From: JBHIFB01 sp046760905
Lineage (GTDB): Bacteria; Gemmatimonadota; CAZMKB01
Assembly: GCA_046760905.1 (NCBI GenBank)
Contig: JBHIFB010000112.1
Span: 1 to 11,030, forward strand
Direction of reading: 5' to 3'
DNA length: 11,030 nucleotides
The notes beneath the pieces are model-generated. The model did not search any database. It had not been told where the DNA came from and was given only the letters and a program-made list of their open reading frames with translations. Of the stretch, positions 1 through 6,661 are shown piece by piece. A program made the position numbers and the translations under genes. The first letter of the stretch is position 1. Each line of letters starts with the position of its first letter.

Positions 1-198
1 AGGATAAAGTCTCCCGCCGTTTACGAGGAAGTCACAACCCCACCTGTAACCGCCGGGAAAAGCCTCGCAATGGCTCAACACTAGCCTCGTTGCCTGGGAT
101 GAGGCATTCCCGGCATAGTAAGCCCTGTCGCTGCCTCGCATGATGACTGCGTACTCGGTCTCAATACCTGCCAATTTCGGCAACACTTTCTGTTTCAT
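1..198 (-). CDS. Pup ligase / Pup deamidase family protein (PafA/Dop), N-terminal part
   Basis: This gene runs leftward off the window; 66 codons from an ATG at 198 are visible. The family (glutamine-synthetase-like carboxylate-amine ligases) either attaches the small protein Pup to substrate lysines (PafA) or deamidates Pup and removes it (Dop), using ATP and Mg in the cytoplasm. Seen here: GIETEYAV at residues 11-18, matching the conserved first strand with its Mg-binding glutamate, and FLVNGGRLYP at 57-66, matching the family's N-G-x-R-L-Y strand. Only about 46 residues separate the two motifs. That is close to PafA and much shorter than actinobacterial Dop, which carries an extra loop there, but the visible piece is too short to decide. 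It starts 19 bases after the mpa stop, behind an AGGTGAT ribosome site, so the two are almost certainly cotranscribed. Family assignment is firm; which member is open. Confidence 0.82.
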   Translation of the reverse strand, partial: MKQKVLPKLAGIETEYAVIMRGSDRAYYAGNASSQATRLVLSHCEAFPGGYRWGCDFLVNGGRLYP

Positions 199-217
199 GA
201 TCACCTATCCTATCGGC

Positions 218-1975
218 TCAATGACGAACATATCCGTGTGCTGAAATCGCTGGAGAGGCCGGCTCCACGGCCACCACATCAGCCTCGTGCGGGAGATCAA
301 TGTAGTTTTTAACGTTGTGCGGCGTAAGGATCTTGACCATCTCGGTGAATTCCTCATCGATAGCTTTCAGAAGTATGTCTGCGCTGATTCCGGTAGAATT
401 TCTCTGTGGCCTCGAGAACCCTTTTCTCATCGAAGCTCTGCCCGACCTGGGCGAAAGTTTCAGCAGGGTCTCTATCTCCAGTTCTTGACGCAGAGCGCAC
501 AGTGCGCTCCTTTGAACCACATTCTTCGCCACTGCTCCGCTGAACAGCTGAGAAGGCCGTACGGTTCGGCGTGATCCATCCCGGAGCATGACGGTCGCCA
601 GAGAGCTTTCCCCCTCACTCTGGCGATAAATGTATGATACAGCGGCTTCGACCAGCTCAGCGGCTTTCGCCGCCCGGTCTTCCCCGTCCTCCATCTGGTA
701 CGGAAGGTCCGGTGTGAGATAGATATTCAGTATGCGTCGCGCCGACTGACGGTTTGGGCGGGGGATTTCGATGGTAACATCCATCCGACCACGTCTCAGA
801 ACCGCCGGATCAATCACATCCGGTCTGTTCGTGGCAGCAATGAGGATAACCTTGCCGTTGCGTTCTTCCAGGCCATCCATCTCGGAGAGGAAGGCAGGAA
901 CCACAGTACCATCGATGGATGAGGAGATGCGCGAGCCCCTGACGGGAACGATCGATTCGATCTCATCCCAGAAGATAATCACAGCGAGCCCGGTGGATCG
1001 TGAAATGTCGCCGGCCTTGCGAAAGATGTCCCGGATCGCCCTCTCACTCTCTCCAACCCACATCGACAAAATTTCCGGCCCCTTGACATACAGGAAGTGG
1101 CTGCGGGGATCCACTTCTCCTCCTGGATTTCTCTCGGAATAGAATTTAAGAAGCTCGCAGATGGTCGCCTGCGCCAGCAAGGTCTTTCCGCACCCGGGCG
1201 GTCCGGACAGAAGGATGCCCTTGGGCACTTCGATTGGATACCGCGCATATTTTTCCGGATACATTAGTGGCCAGAAGAGGGCTTGCCTGATACGCTCGAT
1301 CTGCTCATCGAGTCCGCCGACATCATCGAAAGAAACTTCGGCCATCCGGTCGAAGAAGCCATCGAATTCGCGCTCCTCTATTACTTCGAAAGCAAGTGCC
1401 GCATGGCGATCGAATCGTATCCTGCTCCCGGCTTTGACCAAAACCCCACGCAGAGGTTCGGCGGGATTCACGATAACAGGCCCGCTTCCGTGTTCAGTCA
1501 GGACCAATCTCCCGTCCTCCAAAATCCTGTCCAGTTCCGCCACCTCTCCGCGGTTGTATGGACCACGACTTCCGAGCACGCATGTCGAATCGTTGTTCAG
1601 CACCACTACATCCCCTATGTGAAGACCTGATCTTTCCACCTCGGGAGAAATGGCTGTTTCTATCTTTCCACCGTTTCCAAGGCTCACCACCGCCCGATCA
1701 GAGCTTCCATTCTTCTGAAAATCCACCAAGATCCCCTGGTAGCAGGGTGGGCATGTCAGGGTGTCAATGGTTTCTTTCAGCTTTTCCAGGGATCTTTGTA
1801 CGCTCGAGACCTCTGCGCACTTGTCCAGAAGATGATCCTCGAGAGCCATGTGGAATGGAAGATGGGTGCATCGTCCGATCTGCTGAAGGATGATCCGTTT
1901 CTTTTCAGCTGTCGGTTCCTCCAGAAAGGACTTCAAGGAAGATTGCAGACTCTCCACGAAAACGGTAGCGTTCAT
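218..1975 (-). CDS. mpa: Proteasomal AAA+ ATPase (ARC/Mpa family)
   Basis: A 585-residue ring-forming ATPase that recognises pupylated proteins and threads them into the bacterial 20S proteasome. Seen in order: a short helical, probably coiled-coil stretch (about 45-75), where Mpa binds Pup; an interdomain OB-type region (about 76-200); then the AAA module opening with VGGLDEQIERIR (219-230). Walker A is GPPGCGKT (258-265), the pore loop MWVGES (305-310), Walker B IIFWDE (333-338), sensor-1 ATNRPD (381-386) and the arginine-finger region LRRGRMD (393-399). The C-terminal NVKNYIDLPHEADVVAVEP resembles the Mpa tail. Length is close to actinobacterial Mpa (about 600). The ATG at 1975 is fixed by a GGAGGAGGT site at 1982-1990. 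Oddities are tryptophan in the pore loop, where tyrosine is usual, and an end in HGYVRH rather than a terminal hydrophobic-Tyr-X gate-opening motif. A PafA/Dop-family gene follows directly, which supports the assignment over a generic Cdc48-like ATPase. Confidence 0.9.
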   Translation of the reverse strand: MNATVFVESLQSSLKSFLEEPTAEKKRIILQQIGRCTHLPFHMALEDHLLDKCAEVSSVQRSLEKLKETIDTLTCPPCYQGILVDFQKNGSSDRAVVSLGNGGKIETAISPEVERSGLHIGDVVVLNNDSTCVLGSRGPYNRGEVAELDRILEDGRLVLTEHGSGPVIVNPAEPLRGVLVKAGSRIRFDRHAALAFEVIEEREFDGFFDRMAEVSFDDVGGLDEQIERIRQALFWPLMYPEKYARYPIEVPKGILLSGPPGCGKTLLAQATICELLKFYSERNPGGEVDPRSHFLYVKGPEILSMWVGESERAIRDIFRKAGDISRSTGLAVIIFWDEIESIVPVRGSRISSSIDGTVVPAFLSEMDGLEERNGKVILIAATNRPDVIDPAVLRRGRMDVTIEIPRPNRQSARRILNIYLTPDLPYQMEDGEDRAAKAAELVEAAVSYIYRQSEGESSLATVMLRDGSRRTVRPSQLFSGAVAKNVVQRSALCALRQELEIETLLKLSPRSGRASMRKGFSRPQRNSTGISADILLKAIDEEFTEMVKILTPHNVKNYIDLPHEADVVAVEPASPAISAHGYVRH

Positions 1976-2011
1976 GTTCTGACCTCCTCCAGAATTACGG
2001 ATGCCCTCCGC

Positions 2012-2033
2012 GGCGTGACCATACCATCACGCC
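2012..2033 (-). promoter_or_regulatory. Hairpin in the mpa leader
   Basis: GGCGTGA (2012-2018) is perfectly complementary to TCACGCC (2027-2033), with an 8-base loop. It lies inside the predicted mpa transcript, about 21 bases upstream of the GGAGGAGGT ribosome site. A 10-base palindrome TAAAATTTTA (2063-2072) sits just downstream of the predicted transcription start. The hairpin could affect translation or RNA stability and the palindrome could be an operator. Both roles are inference; only the symmetry is seen. Confidence 0.4.
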
Positions 2034-2089
2034 ATCCCCATACTCTTATGGATAGTCGAACCTAAAATTTTACTTCTTCTTCTATTCCG

Positions 2090-2118
2090 ATTCTACCTTA
2101 TTCATCAGTGAATGTCAA
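2090..2118 (-). promoter_or_regulatory. Sigma70-type promoter of the mpa operon
   Basis: On the minus strand a perfect -35 TTGACA (2113-2118) is followed after 17 bases by TAGAAT (2090-2095), one base off TATAAT. Transcription should start near 2083, giving a leader of about 108 bases. It shows that mpa is probably the first gene of its operon and that the neighbouring IS91-like insertion left its promoter intact. Confidence 0.75.
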
Positions 2119-2271
2119 GTCGAGAATCTCATTTTCCCGACTGAATATCTACTGATCCTTCACGAGCACAGCCTTTCCAGGAGATACCAAGCAGTCGAAT
2201 CCTCCCCCCAGGACACACTGATCCCTCAGGGGGCAGAATAGATCATCAGGAAGGAGAGAGCGGGGGGAACC

Positions 2272-3648
2272 TCACGCGGCACTGTCTGCGAACGGTCCTG
2301 CCCGGGCGTCGATGCCTTTCTCTTTGAGGTGAGTGAGAATCTTGTGGATGGGCTCTCGTTCCGTCACGAATGAGATAATGTTCATCTCCGCCTGGCACCG
2401 GGGACAGGTAAGACTCACCTCGAACACCAGCTGCAACAGCTCCGCCCATTTCCTCCGCCAGTGCGTGGGAGCGCGTACTTCCCTCTCCTCTGCCACATGC
2501 TCACCTTTGCCATGATCTCGGTTCCGCTTCCCGCGTGTCCGATTAGAATAGAATCCAACGTAGCGGGTCGTCTGTTCCCAGGGATCGGGGATATGGGTCA
2601 TGAGTCTCGCAATCAGCTCGTGGGGTGTGATCTTCTCCGTGTACTCGAGGTGATCATACGGGTTCGTGTAGGTGTAGGAAACCTGCTCCTTCTCCCGGTC
2701 GTAGGTGAGACGAGATAGAGCAAGAGGTGCCCGGGCACCGTAACGGGCGGTTGCCTTCAGCTCTTCTCTCTCATCCGCACCAATCACCGGTCCCAGGTGC
2801 ACGTGAAAGCCTGAGTGAGGCCAGGTGAGCATGTTCTCTACCACCGACTCTGTAAGAAGTCCCTCCTGGGTGAATGCACCCAGCACACTTCTCCTCAAGA
2901 GTTCCTCGATGTCAACCGGTGGGATGAACGAACAACGAACGAATGAACCGTCAGGAAGATAAATGCCGTCAGTCGATAAACAGTGAACATGAGGATGGTA
3001 ATTGGCCGCCCGGTTGCCGAATGTTTGGATACAAACCACCATGCCGGGGGTTCCCTCCAGCTCTCCGGTCATCTCCCGGTAAAATGTCTTTATCGTATCC
3101 GCCGCACATCGTGCCAACAGTCTCAACAGCTTCCTGTCCCACTGAAAGAACGGGCGAATCCTTTTGGGCACGGTCAGGGTGATCATCCGGTGCGGAACAC
3201 TCTCGAGGAGTTCTGCTCCCAGCCATTCACTCCATATCGTGAGACGCTTCGCATGACAGCTCGGGCACAGCATTCTTGTCTTACAGCTGAATCCAACGAG
3301 AAATTCCGCCTTGCAGGTTTTACACACGACCCGGGCGAAACCGTTCTCTAAGATCCCGCACTCCAGGAACTTGTCCACCGCCTTCCCTACAACCGGCCGC
3401 ATCGGGCCGTACTGCCGCTCGAACTTTTCCTCGTACATCACACAAAACCGATCGAAATGCTCCTCGAGAAGTCGGTAAAGAGGTGAGCTGCGAGGGTACC
3501 GGGGTCGGTAGACTGAGGTTGGTGGGGGGCGGGTACATTCCGACGAAGCCACTCCAAGCGCTCTCCTGACGCAACGATCAGTACCATGTGTCATGGAGAG
3601 AGAATCCTGAAGAGAAGCAGCAGTGAAATAACCGTGCCGGATCGGCAC
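2272..3648 (-). CDS. IS91-family HUH transposase, apparently intact
   Basis: A 458-residue rolling-circle transposase that nicks one strand at the element's origin through a catalytic tyrosine. The N-terminal zinc-binding domain is visible as C109-x2-C112, C122 and C128-P-S-C131. The HUH metal site is YHPHVH (217-222). The tyrosine motif is RYVGFYSNRTRG (362-373), with tyrosines at 363 and 367 as in the Y2 transposase family. A further CPRC pair lies at 415-418. No stop or frameshift is seen, so the protein may be active. The longest frame starts at a GTG (3648); an ATG at 3594 is equally plausible, since homology to the second copy begins only near residue 43 and neither start has a strong ribosome site. 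A decayed second copy lies at 5719-6325 on the same strand. The gene stops about 150 bases before the mpa promoter, placing the insertion immediately upstream of the proteasome operon. Confidence 0.88.
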   Translation of the reverse strand: MPIRHGYFTAASLQDSLSMTHGTDRCVRRALGVASSECTRPPPTSVYRPRYPRSSPLYRLLEEHFDRFCVMYEEKFERQYGPMRPVVGKAVDKFLECGILENGFARVVCKTCKAEFLVGFSCKTRMLCPSCHAKRLTIWSEWLGAELLESVPHRMITLTVPKRIRPFFQWDRKLLRLLARCAADTIKTFYREMTGELEGTPGMVVCIQTFGNRAANYHPHVHCLSTDGIYLPDGSFVRCSFIPPVDIEELLRRSVLGAFTQEGLLTESVVENMLTWPHSGFHVHLGPVIGADEREELKATARYGARAPLALSRLTYDREKEQVSYTYTNPYDHLEYTEKITPHELIARLMTHIPDPWEQTTRYVGFYSNRTRGKRNRDHGKGEHVAEEREVRAPTHWRRKWAELLQLVFEVSLTCPRCQAEMNIISFVTEREPIHKILTHLKEKGIDARAGPFADSAA

Positions 3649-3766
3649 CGATGAGGGAATACTCTTTACAAACGCTTGAGTGATAAGAACTCGGGAGATT
3701 TACCAGGAGAGGCCCGGTGGCAGATTAGACCGGGCACACGCCACTTCAGTCGTGAAAAACCACGAC
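3634..3766. repeat. Cluster of three short inverted repeats upstream of the transposase
   Basis: Three perfect stems are packed in 133 bases: GTGCCG/CGGCAC (3634-3639 with 3643-3648, 3-base loop), GCCCGGT/ACCGGGC (3712-3718 with 3729-3735, 10-base loop) and GTCGTG/CACGAC (3749-3754 with 3761-3766, 6-base loop). The outermost stem sits just before the change to AT-rich sequence at about 3775. That position fits the terminator end of an IS91-like element, where a hairpin next to the cleavage site is expected. The role is inferred. Confidence 0.4.
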
Positions 3767-3774
3767 ATTTCTCA

Positions 3775-4143
3775 TCACATGGGTTGAATACTTCTTGGTT
3801 TCAAATAAAGGCCTATCCCTAATATTATTCCTCCTGCAGTTCCTAATTTAATTGAAGCTATGGTACTATCGGGCATGCCATAAAGTCCTACAGTATTGGC
3901 GATGCTGAAATCTACAAATCGTGCATCATTACCTATTACAATTGCAGTCCCATGCCCGGACATAGGTCCCTGAATGTATTCTGATGCTAAAATATTCCCA
4001 CCTGAGCATACATCTCCACCATTCGGATTAATTGACAAATCAATTGGAGTTCCATCAGCATCCAATGATTGGATTGAATTAGTTCCTCCTCCGTATAACC
4101 TTATTTCTTTTAATACAGCGCTTTGGATGATCCGGTTCCTCAT
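3775..4143 (-). pseudogene. AT-rich fragment resembling the C-terminus of a tail-fibre or repetitive structural protein
   Basis: A 122-codon frame whose native part covers about 3775-4117. The protein is rich in Gly, Ile, Ser, Asp and Asn, with phrases such as NTVGLYGMPDSTIASIKLG that recall short beta-strand repeats of phage tail fibres and large bacterial structural proteins; this likeness is from memory and weak. Its first residues (about 1-8) come from sequence that on the other strand encodes an NrfD-like protein, so the ATG at 4143 is not the native start and the gene is 5'-truncated. Base composition is clearly lower in GC than the flanks. It may preserve the true C-terminus, as it ends in a TGA directly next to the hairpins upstream of the transposase. 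Confidence 0.4.
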
Positions 4144-4465
4144 CGTGATCCCGACGTTCTATAATCCCCATCTGCCTTACCGCATACTGCCATACAGGCC
4201 AACTGCTATCGAGATCTTCATCCTGGTTGGCACCTGGCTATTCGCCATCTTGTTTTTCTCCATTCTCCTAAAGATATGTCCGGTTATTGAGCTTTCAGAG
4301 GAAATCGAAATCAAAGATGAAAAGAATTATGTGCTTTTCCCGCGGATCGAGGTATCCCCACGGGTAAGGAGGGCAATGATCATCACCACACTCGTAGTTG
4401 GTGTTGGCATGATGATCTTCGGCTTCTCAACCTGGTCGAGGGACTATGCACCGGTGAAATGGCTC
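4118..4465 (+). pseudogene. Fragment of an NrfD-like integral membrane protein
   Basis: On the plus strand a GC-rich stretch encodes RFLIVIPTFYNPHLPYR, then a membrane segment (about 4200-4287, IEIFILVGTWLFAILFFSIL) followed by a charged loop and a second membrane segment (about 4375-4430). This looks like the C-terminal part of NrfD/polysulfide-reductase membrane subunits, which anchor redox complexes and exchange electrons with quinones. No start codon belongs to it: the frame begins upstream in AT-rich sequence of different origin. Downstream it runs into the antisense of an HTH-GNAT gene near 4465. It is therefore a fragment cut at both ends. The family call rests on the RFxIVIP-type motif and the membrane pattern and is moderately uncertain. 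Confidence 0.45.
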
Positions 4466-6018
4466 TTATCGGGATCTACCCCTAGCACTTTGATCCAGCC
4501 CGTCCTTTCACCGCTGCCGAATTCCCAGAGCCCCGTCTCGGCCAGGACGAACCCGACCAGCTTCCCATCGAGTTCGGCGCCGAGGTTCATCAAGGGGTCG
4601 CCCCGCTCGAGATGAAACGTCGCTGTTTCTTTCAGGAATTCCATTCTCTCTGAATCGACCATGTTGCCTACCTGCTTGATCCTCTCCGCTATATCCAGGA
4701 TCGCTTCGAGGTCATCGATAGTCAGCATCCTGATGTCGATCGTTGTGGATATGTCCTTCCACAACCGGGATCTGCCGATCTTCCGGAAATGGATCTTTCC
4801 TTCTGCTCTGAGGATCTCGAGATACTTGGATACGGTGTGACGGGTGAGGCTCAGCATTTCGGCAAGCTCTTCCGTCTGGAGACCTGCCTGAGATGCCTTG
4901 AGATTGTTGAGGATACGGCCCTGTTTAAGTGATTCGTTTTTAAATTCCGATTGAATTCGTGTAATTGCGCCAGAGTATTGAGTAGGTCCTCGTACACCGT
5001 TATTTTTAAGACTAATACTACCACGCCATTCGACTATGTTGAACAGTTCAAGCATACGTTTAATTCTCTCTTTATTCTTTGATGTGTGATACCCGCTATT
5101 TGAACGTGCATATCCTAGATCATCGAGAAGCTTGTTGAAAGAAATGTTGAAATACCCTTTCCTATTATGACACTCACACTGTTTAAAAATCGCAAGTAAC
5201 ATCTTAAACCCTAATGGTCCAAGGAATTGATGTATTCTTTCATCACCTGGATAAACCTCACTGAAATTGTTCTCATCACTGAGGGGTACCGAAACCTCAA
5301 TCGTAGAGTTGGGTGATTCCAGTATTAAGTAAATTTTTATTGCTATCTTGCCTTTAAATATCTTAGGGTTTAAAGATCTTTTTGTTGAAAAAGCTTTTAA
5401 AAAGGGTAGAAACATTGCAGTGGGAATCGGGAAACTCTGACCAGTATTTCGCCACCTGATGAATCCATAAAACAGTTTTTTTATAATAAGAATTTTTAGC
5501 TTTTCTAAGAGCTGAGGATCTTTAGATATCGCACGGTCATTAGAAAAATTCTTTAGGTGTTCATCTGAAATCCTCTCTAATTGACGCCAGGCTTGATTAA
5601 CAGACTCTGATTCGACAAGGAAGTTTAGATCATTATAATCAATGTTCTGGTGCTCGAACCATTCTTGTAGTTCTTTTTGGAGTGCATCCAAAGAAGAATC
5701 TTCAAGGGGTCTAAATATGAGCTTCTCTGATTCATCGGAGTGAAGCAGGGGTCCCAGGCGCACGTTAAATCCTGAATGGGGCCAGGAGAGCATATTCCCT
5801 GCCACTGACTCTGTGATGAGCCCTCGCTCGAGGAATGCACAGAGGACCTCACGCCTTGCGAGTTCTGCAATGTCCACCGATGGCAGGAATGAACTACGTA
5901 CGAAGGTATCGTCACAGAGAAAAACACCATCCTGAGAAAAAATGGGCGTATCCGCTTGGGCACGGTGAGGGTGATCATCCGGTGGGGAACATCCTCGAGA
6001 AGTTCTGCCCCGAGCCAC
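4444..6018 (-). CDS. Chimeric 524-codon reading frame: transposase remnant, winged-helix-like AT-rich part, HTH-GNAT part
   Basis: Three unrelated pieces share one open frame. Codons 1-27 are out-of-frame transposase sequence, so the ATG at 6018 is not a natural start. Residues 28-100 match residues 226-297 of the intact IS91 transposase (shared TESV, SWPHSGF-like and LGP phrases). Residues about 101-365 are AT-rich, Lys/Ile/Asn-rich and unrecognised; 265-338 (GFKMLLAIFKQ to WRGSISL) has the look of a winged helix as in plasmid or phage replication or regulatory proteins. Residues 366-422 form a clear winged HTH (TEELAEMLSLTRHTVSKYL), followed by the first half of a GNAT acetyltransferase (428-517) that breaks off at LGVDPD, just before the acetyl-CoA loop. 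The last seven residues come from joined foreign sequence. No ribosome site was recognised. It is probably not a functional gene, although the frame is unbroken. Confidence 0.45.
   Translation of the reverse strand: MARGRTSRGCSPPDDHPHRAQADTPIFSQDGVFLCDDTFVRSSFLPSVDIAELARREVLCAFLERGLITESVAGNMLSWPHSGFNVRLGPLLHSDESEKLIFRPLEDSSLDALQKELQEWFEHQNIDYNDLNFLVESESVNQAWRQLERISDEHLKNFSNDRAISKDPQLLEKLKILIIKKLFYGFIRWRNTGQSFPIPTAMFLPFLKAFSTKRSLNPKIFKGKIAIKIYLILESPNSTIEVSVPLSDENNFSEVYPGDERIHQFLGPLGFKMLLAIFKQCECHNRKGYFNISFNKLLDDLGYARSNSGYHTSKNKERIKRMLELFNIVEWRGSISLKNNGVRGPTQYSGAITRIQSEFKNESLKQGRILNNLKASQAGLQTEELAEMLSLTRHTVSKYLEILRAEGKIHFRKIGRSRLWKDISTTIDIRMLTIDDLEAILDIAERIKQVGNMVDSERMEFLKETATFHLERGDPLMNLGAELDGKLVGFVLAETGLWEFGSGERTGWIKVLGVDPDKSHFTGA
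4466..4921 (-). pseudogene. HTH-GNAT regulator/acetyltransferase, truncated at both ends
   Basis: This is the GC-rich 5'-most-left piece of the chimeric frame. It encodes a winged HTH with the recognition region LTRHTVSKYLEILRAEGK, a linker containing HFRKIGRSRLWKDI, and a GNAT fold up to VLGVDPD. A complete GNAT would continue with the Q/R-x-x-G-x-G/A acetyl-CoA loop, which is missing. From memory, this HTH-plus-GNAT layout and wording resemble proteins of Methanomicrobia, suggesting an archaeal donor; that is a tentative inference. Its own start codon is also absent, since the sequence changes to AT-rich DNA near 4921. Confidence 0.5.
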
Positions 6019-6325
6019 TCACTCCAGATCACAAGCCGCTTCGCCTGACAGCTCGCACGCAGCATCCTCGTCCGGCAGCTGAATCCTACGATGAATTCTG
6101 CCTTGCAATTACCACACACAACACGGGCAAACCCGTTCTCTAAGATACCACACTCGAGATACTTCTCCACAGCCTTCACAACAACCGGACGAAGCGGGCC
6201 GTACTCCCTCTCGAACCGCTCCTCATAGATCACACAAAACCGTTCGAAATGCTCCTTGATAAGCCGATAAAGAGGACAACTCCGGGGTTTCGTTGGGTGG
6301 TAGATCGAGGTGAGAGGTTTCCTGA
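5719..6325 (-). pseudogene. Decayed second IS91-type transposase
   Basis: The N-terminal half (frame 2, about 5950-6325) closely matches residues 44-168 of the intact copy, including the TSIY start of homology, ILENGFARVVC and VPHRMITLTVPKRIRPFF. At about 5944 some 56 codons are missing compared with the intact copy, including the whole HUH motif, and the frame shifts. The matching sequence then continues in the frame of the chimeric ORF to about 5719, where homology stops; the tyrosine motif and C-terminus are gone. The zinc site is also damaged: CPSC is replaced by RASC. It is certainly inactive. The upstream edge abuts the C-terminal end of an SBBP-type gene on the other strand. Confidence 0.85.
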
Positions 6326-6574
6326 TGGCTGAAAGCGAAACTTCCCACCGGCGAGTGGGATGAAGACTATCTCCTGCCACCGACACAACTGGGTATGAAC
6401 CCAAATCAGGAAATCACCTACACTGTTTCTCAGATCATTTCGCCCTCATCACTTCTGTGGCAACACGAATACTGGGGCTACATCGGATCAGACACACTTG
6501 CTGTCTGGGACTGCGACATGTTCCAGTTCTCGGTTTATTCTCACCCTCACCATCACGAAGTCAATGACTGGTGA
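6326..6574 (+). pseudogene. 3' end of a gene paralogous to the SBBP protein at the right edge
   Basis: The plus-strand frame from about 6329 encodes 81 residues: LKAKLPTGEWDEDYLLPPT, a divergent centre, then EYWGYIGSDTLAVWDCDMF, ending in HHHEVNDW and TGA at 6572-6574. It aligns without gaps to 10805-11030 at a constant offset of 4479 bases. It therefore shows what the C-terminus of that incomplete protein probably looks like. Everything upstream is cut away at the boundary with the second IS91 remnant, so it has no start and is presumably silent. The 30 extra N-terminal codons of the transposase remnant's longest frame are only the antisense of this fragment. Confidence 0.8.
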
Positions 6575-6661
6575 GCACTGCTTCCCCGTTGCGATCCCCG
6601 GTGAAAGTCACTCACGTAGGTCCCTGTAGGAAAAGAGAGTTTAAAACATTCGAAAATGGAC

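Larger units (their letters stand above)
2119..3766 (-). mobile_element. IS91-like rolling-circle insertion element, approximate limits
   Basis: The element must contain the transposase gene and lie between the mpa promoter and the AT-rich debris that begins near 3775. IS91 elements have no long terminal inverted repeats and make no target duplication, so the ends cannot be set from this sequence alone. In this family the origin end lies beyond the 3' end of the transposase (here 2119-2271, which holds an imperfect C-rich/G-rich hairpin near 2204-2235). The terminator end lies upstream of its start (here 3649-3766, which holds strong hairpins). Both limits are provisional. Confidence 0.4.

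Noticed and set aside
287..1893. Several plus-strand frames of 95-153 codons across the mpa region
   Set aside because: They are antisense to a gene with clear AAA motifs, have no recognisable domains or ribosome sites, and arise from its codon bias.
2200..2240. C-rich/G-rich inverted repeat as a terminator for the transposase gene
   Set aside because: The stem needs a bulge and there is no T-run on either strand; it was noted only as a possible element end.
3649..3774. Hairpin-rich stretch as a tRNA, group II intron or other structured RNA
   Set aside because: No tRNA arm pattern with a T-loop motif and no intron domain V were recognised; the stems fit better with the end of an IS91-like element.
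3974..4615. A 213-codon plus-strand frame as a complete membrane protein gene
   Set aside because: Only its middle (about 4118-4465) looks like real protein; its beginning is antisense to the tail-fibre-like fragment and its end is antisense to the GNAT fragment.
5625..6404. A 259-codon minus-strand frame as an intact transposase
   Set aside because: Its first 30 codons are antisense to the SBBP C-terminal fragment and its last third is frame-shifted sequence; the HUH and tyrosine motifs are missing.
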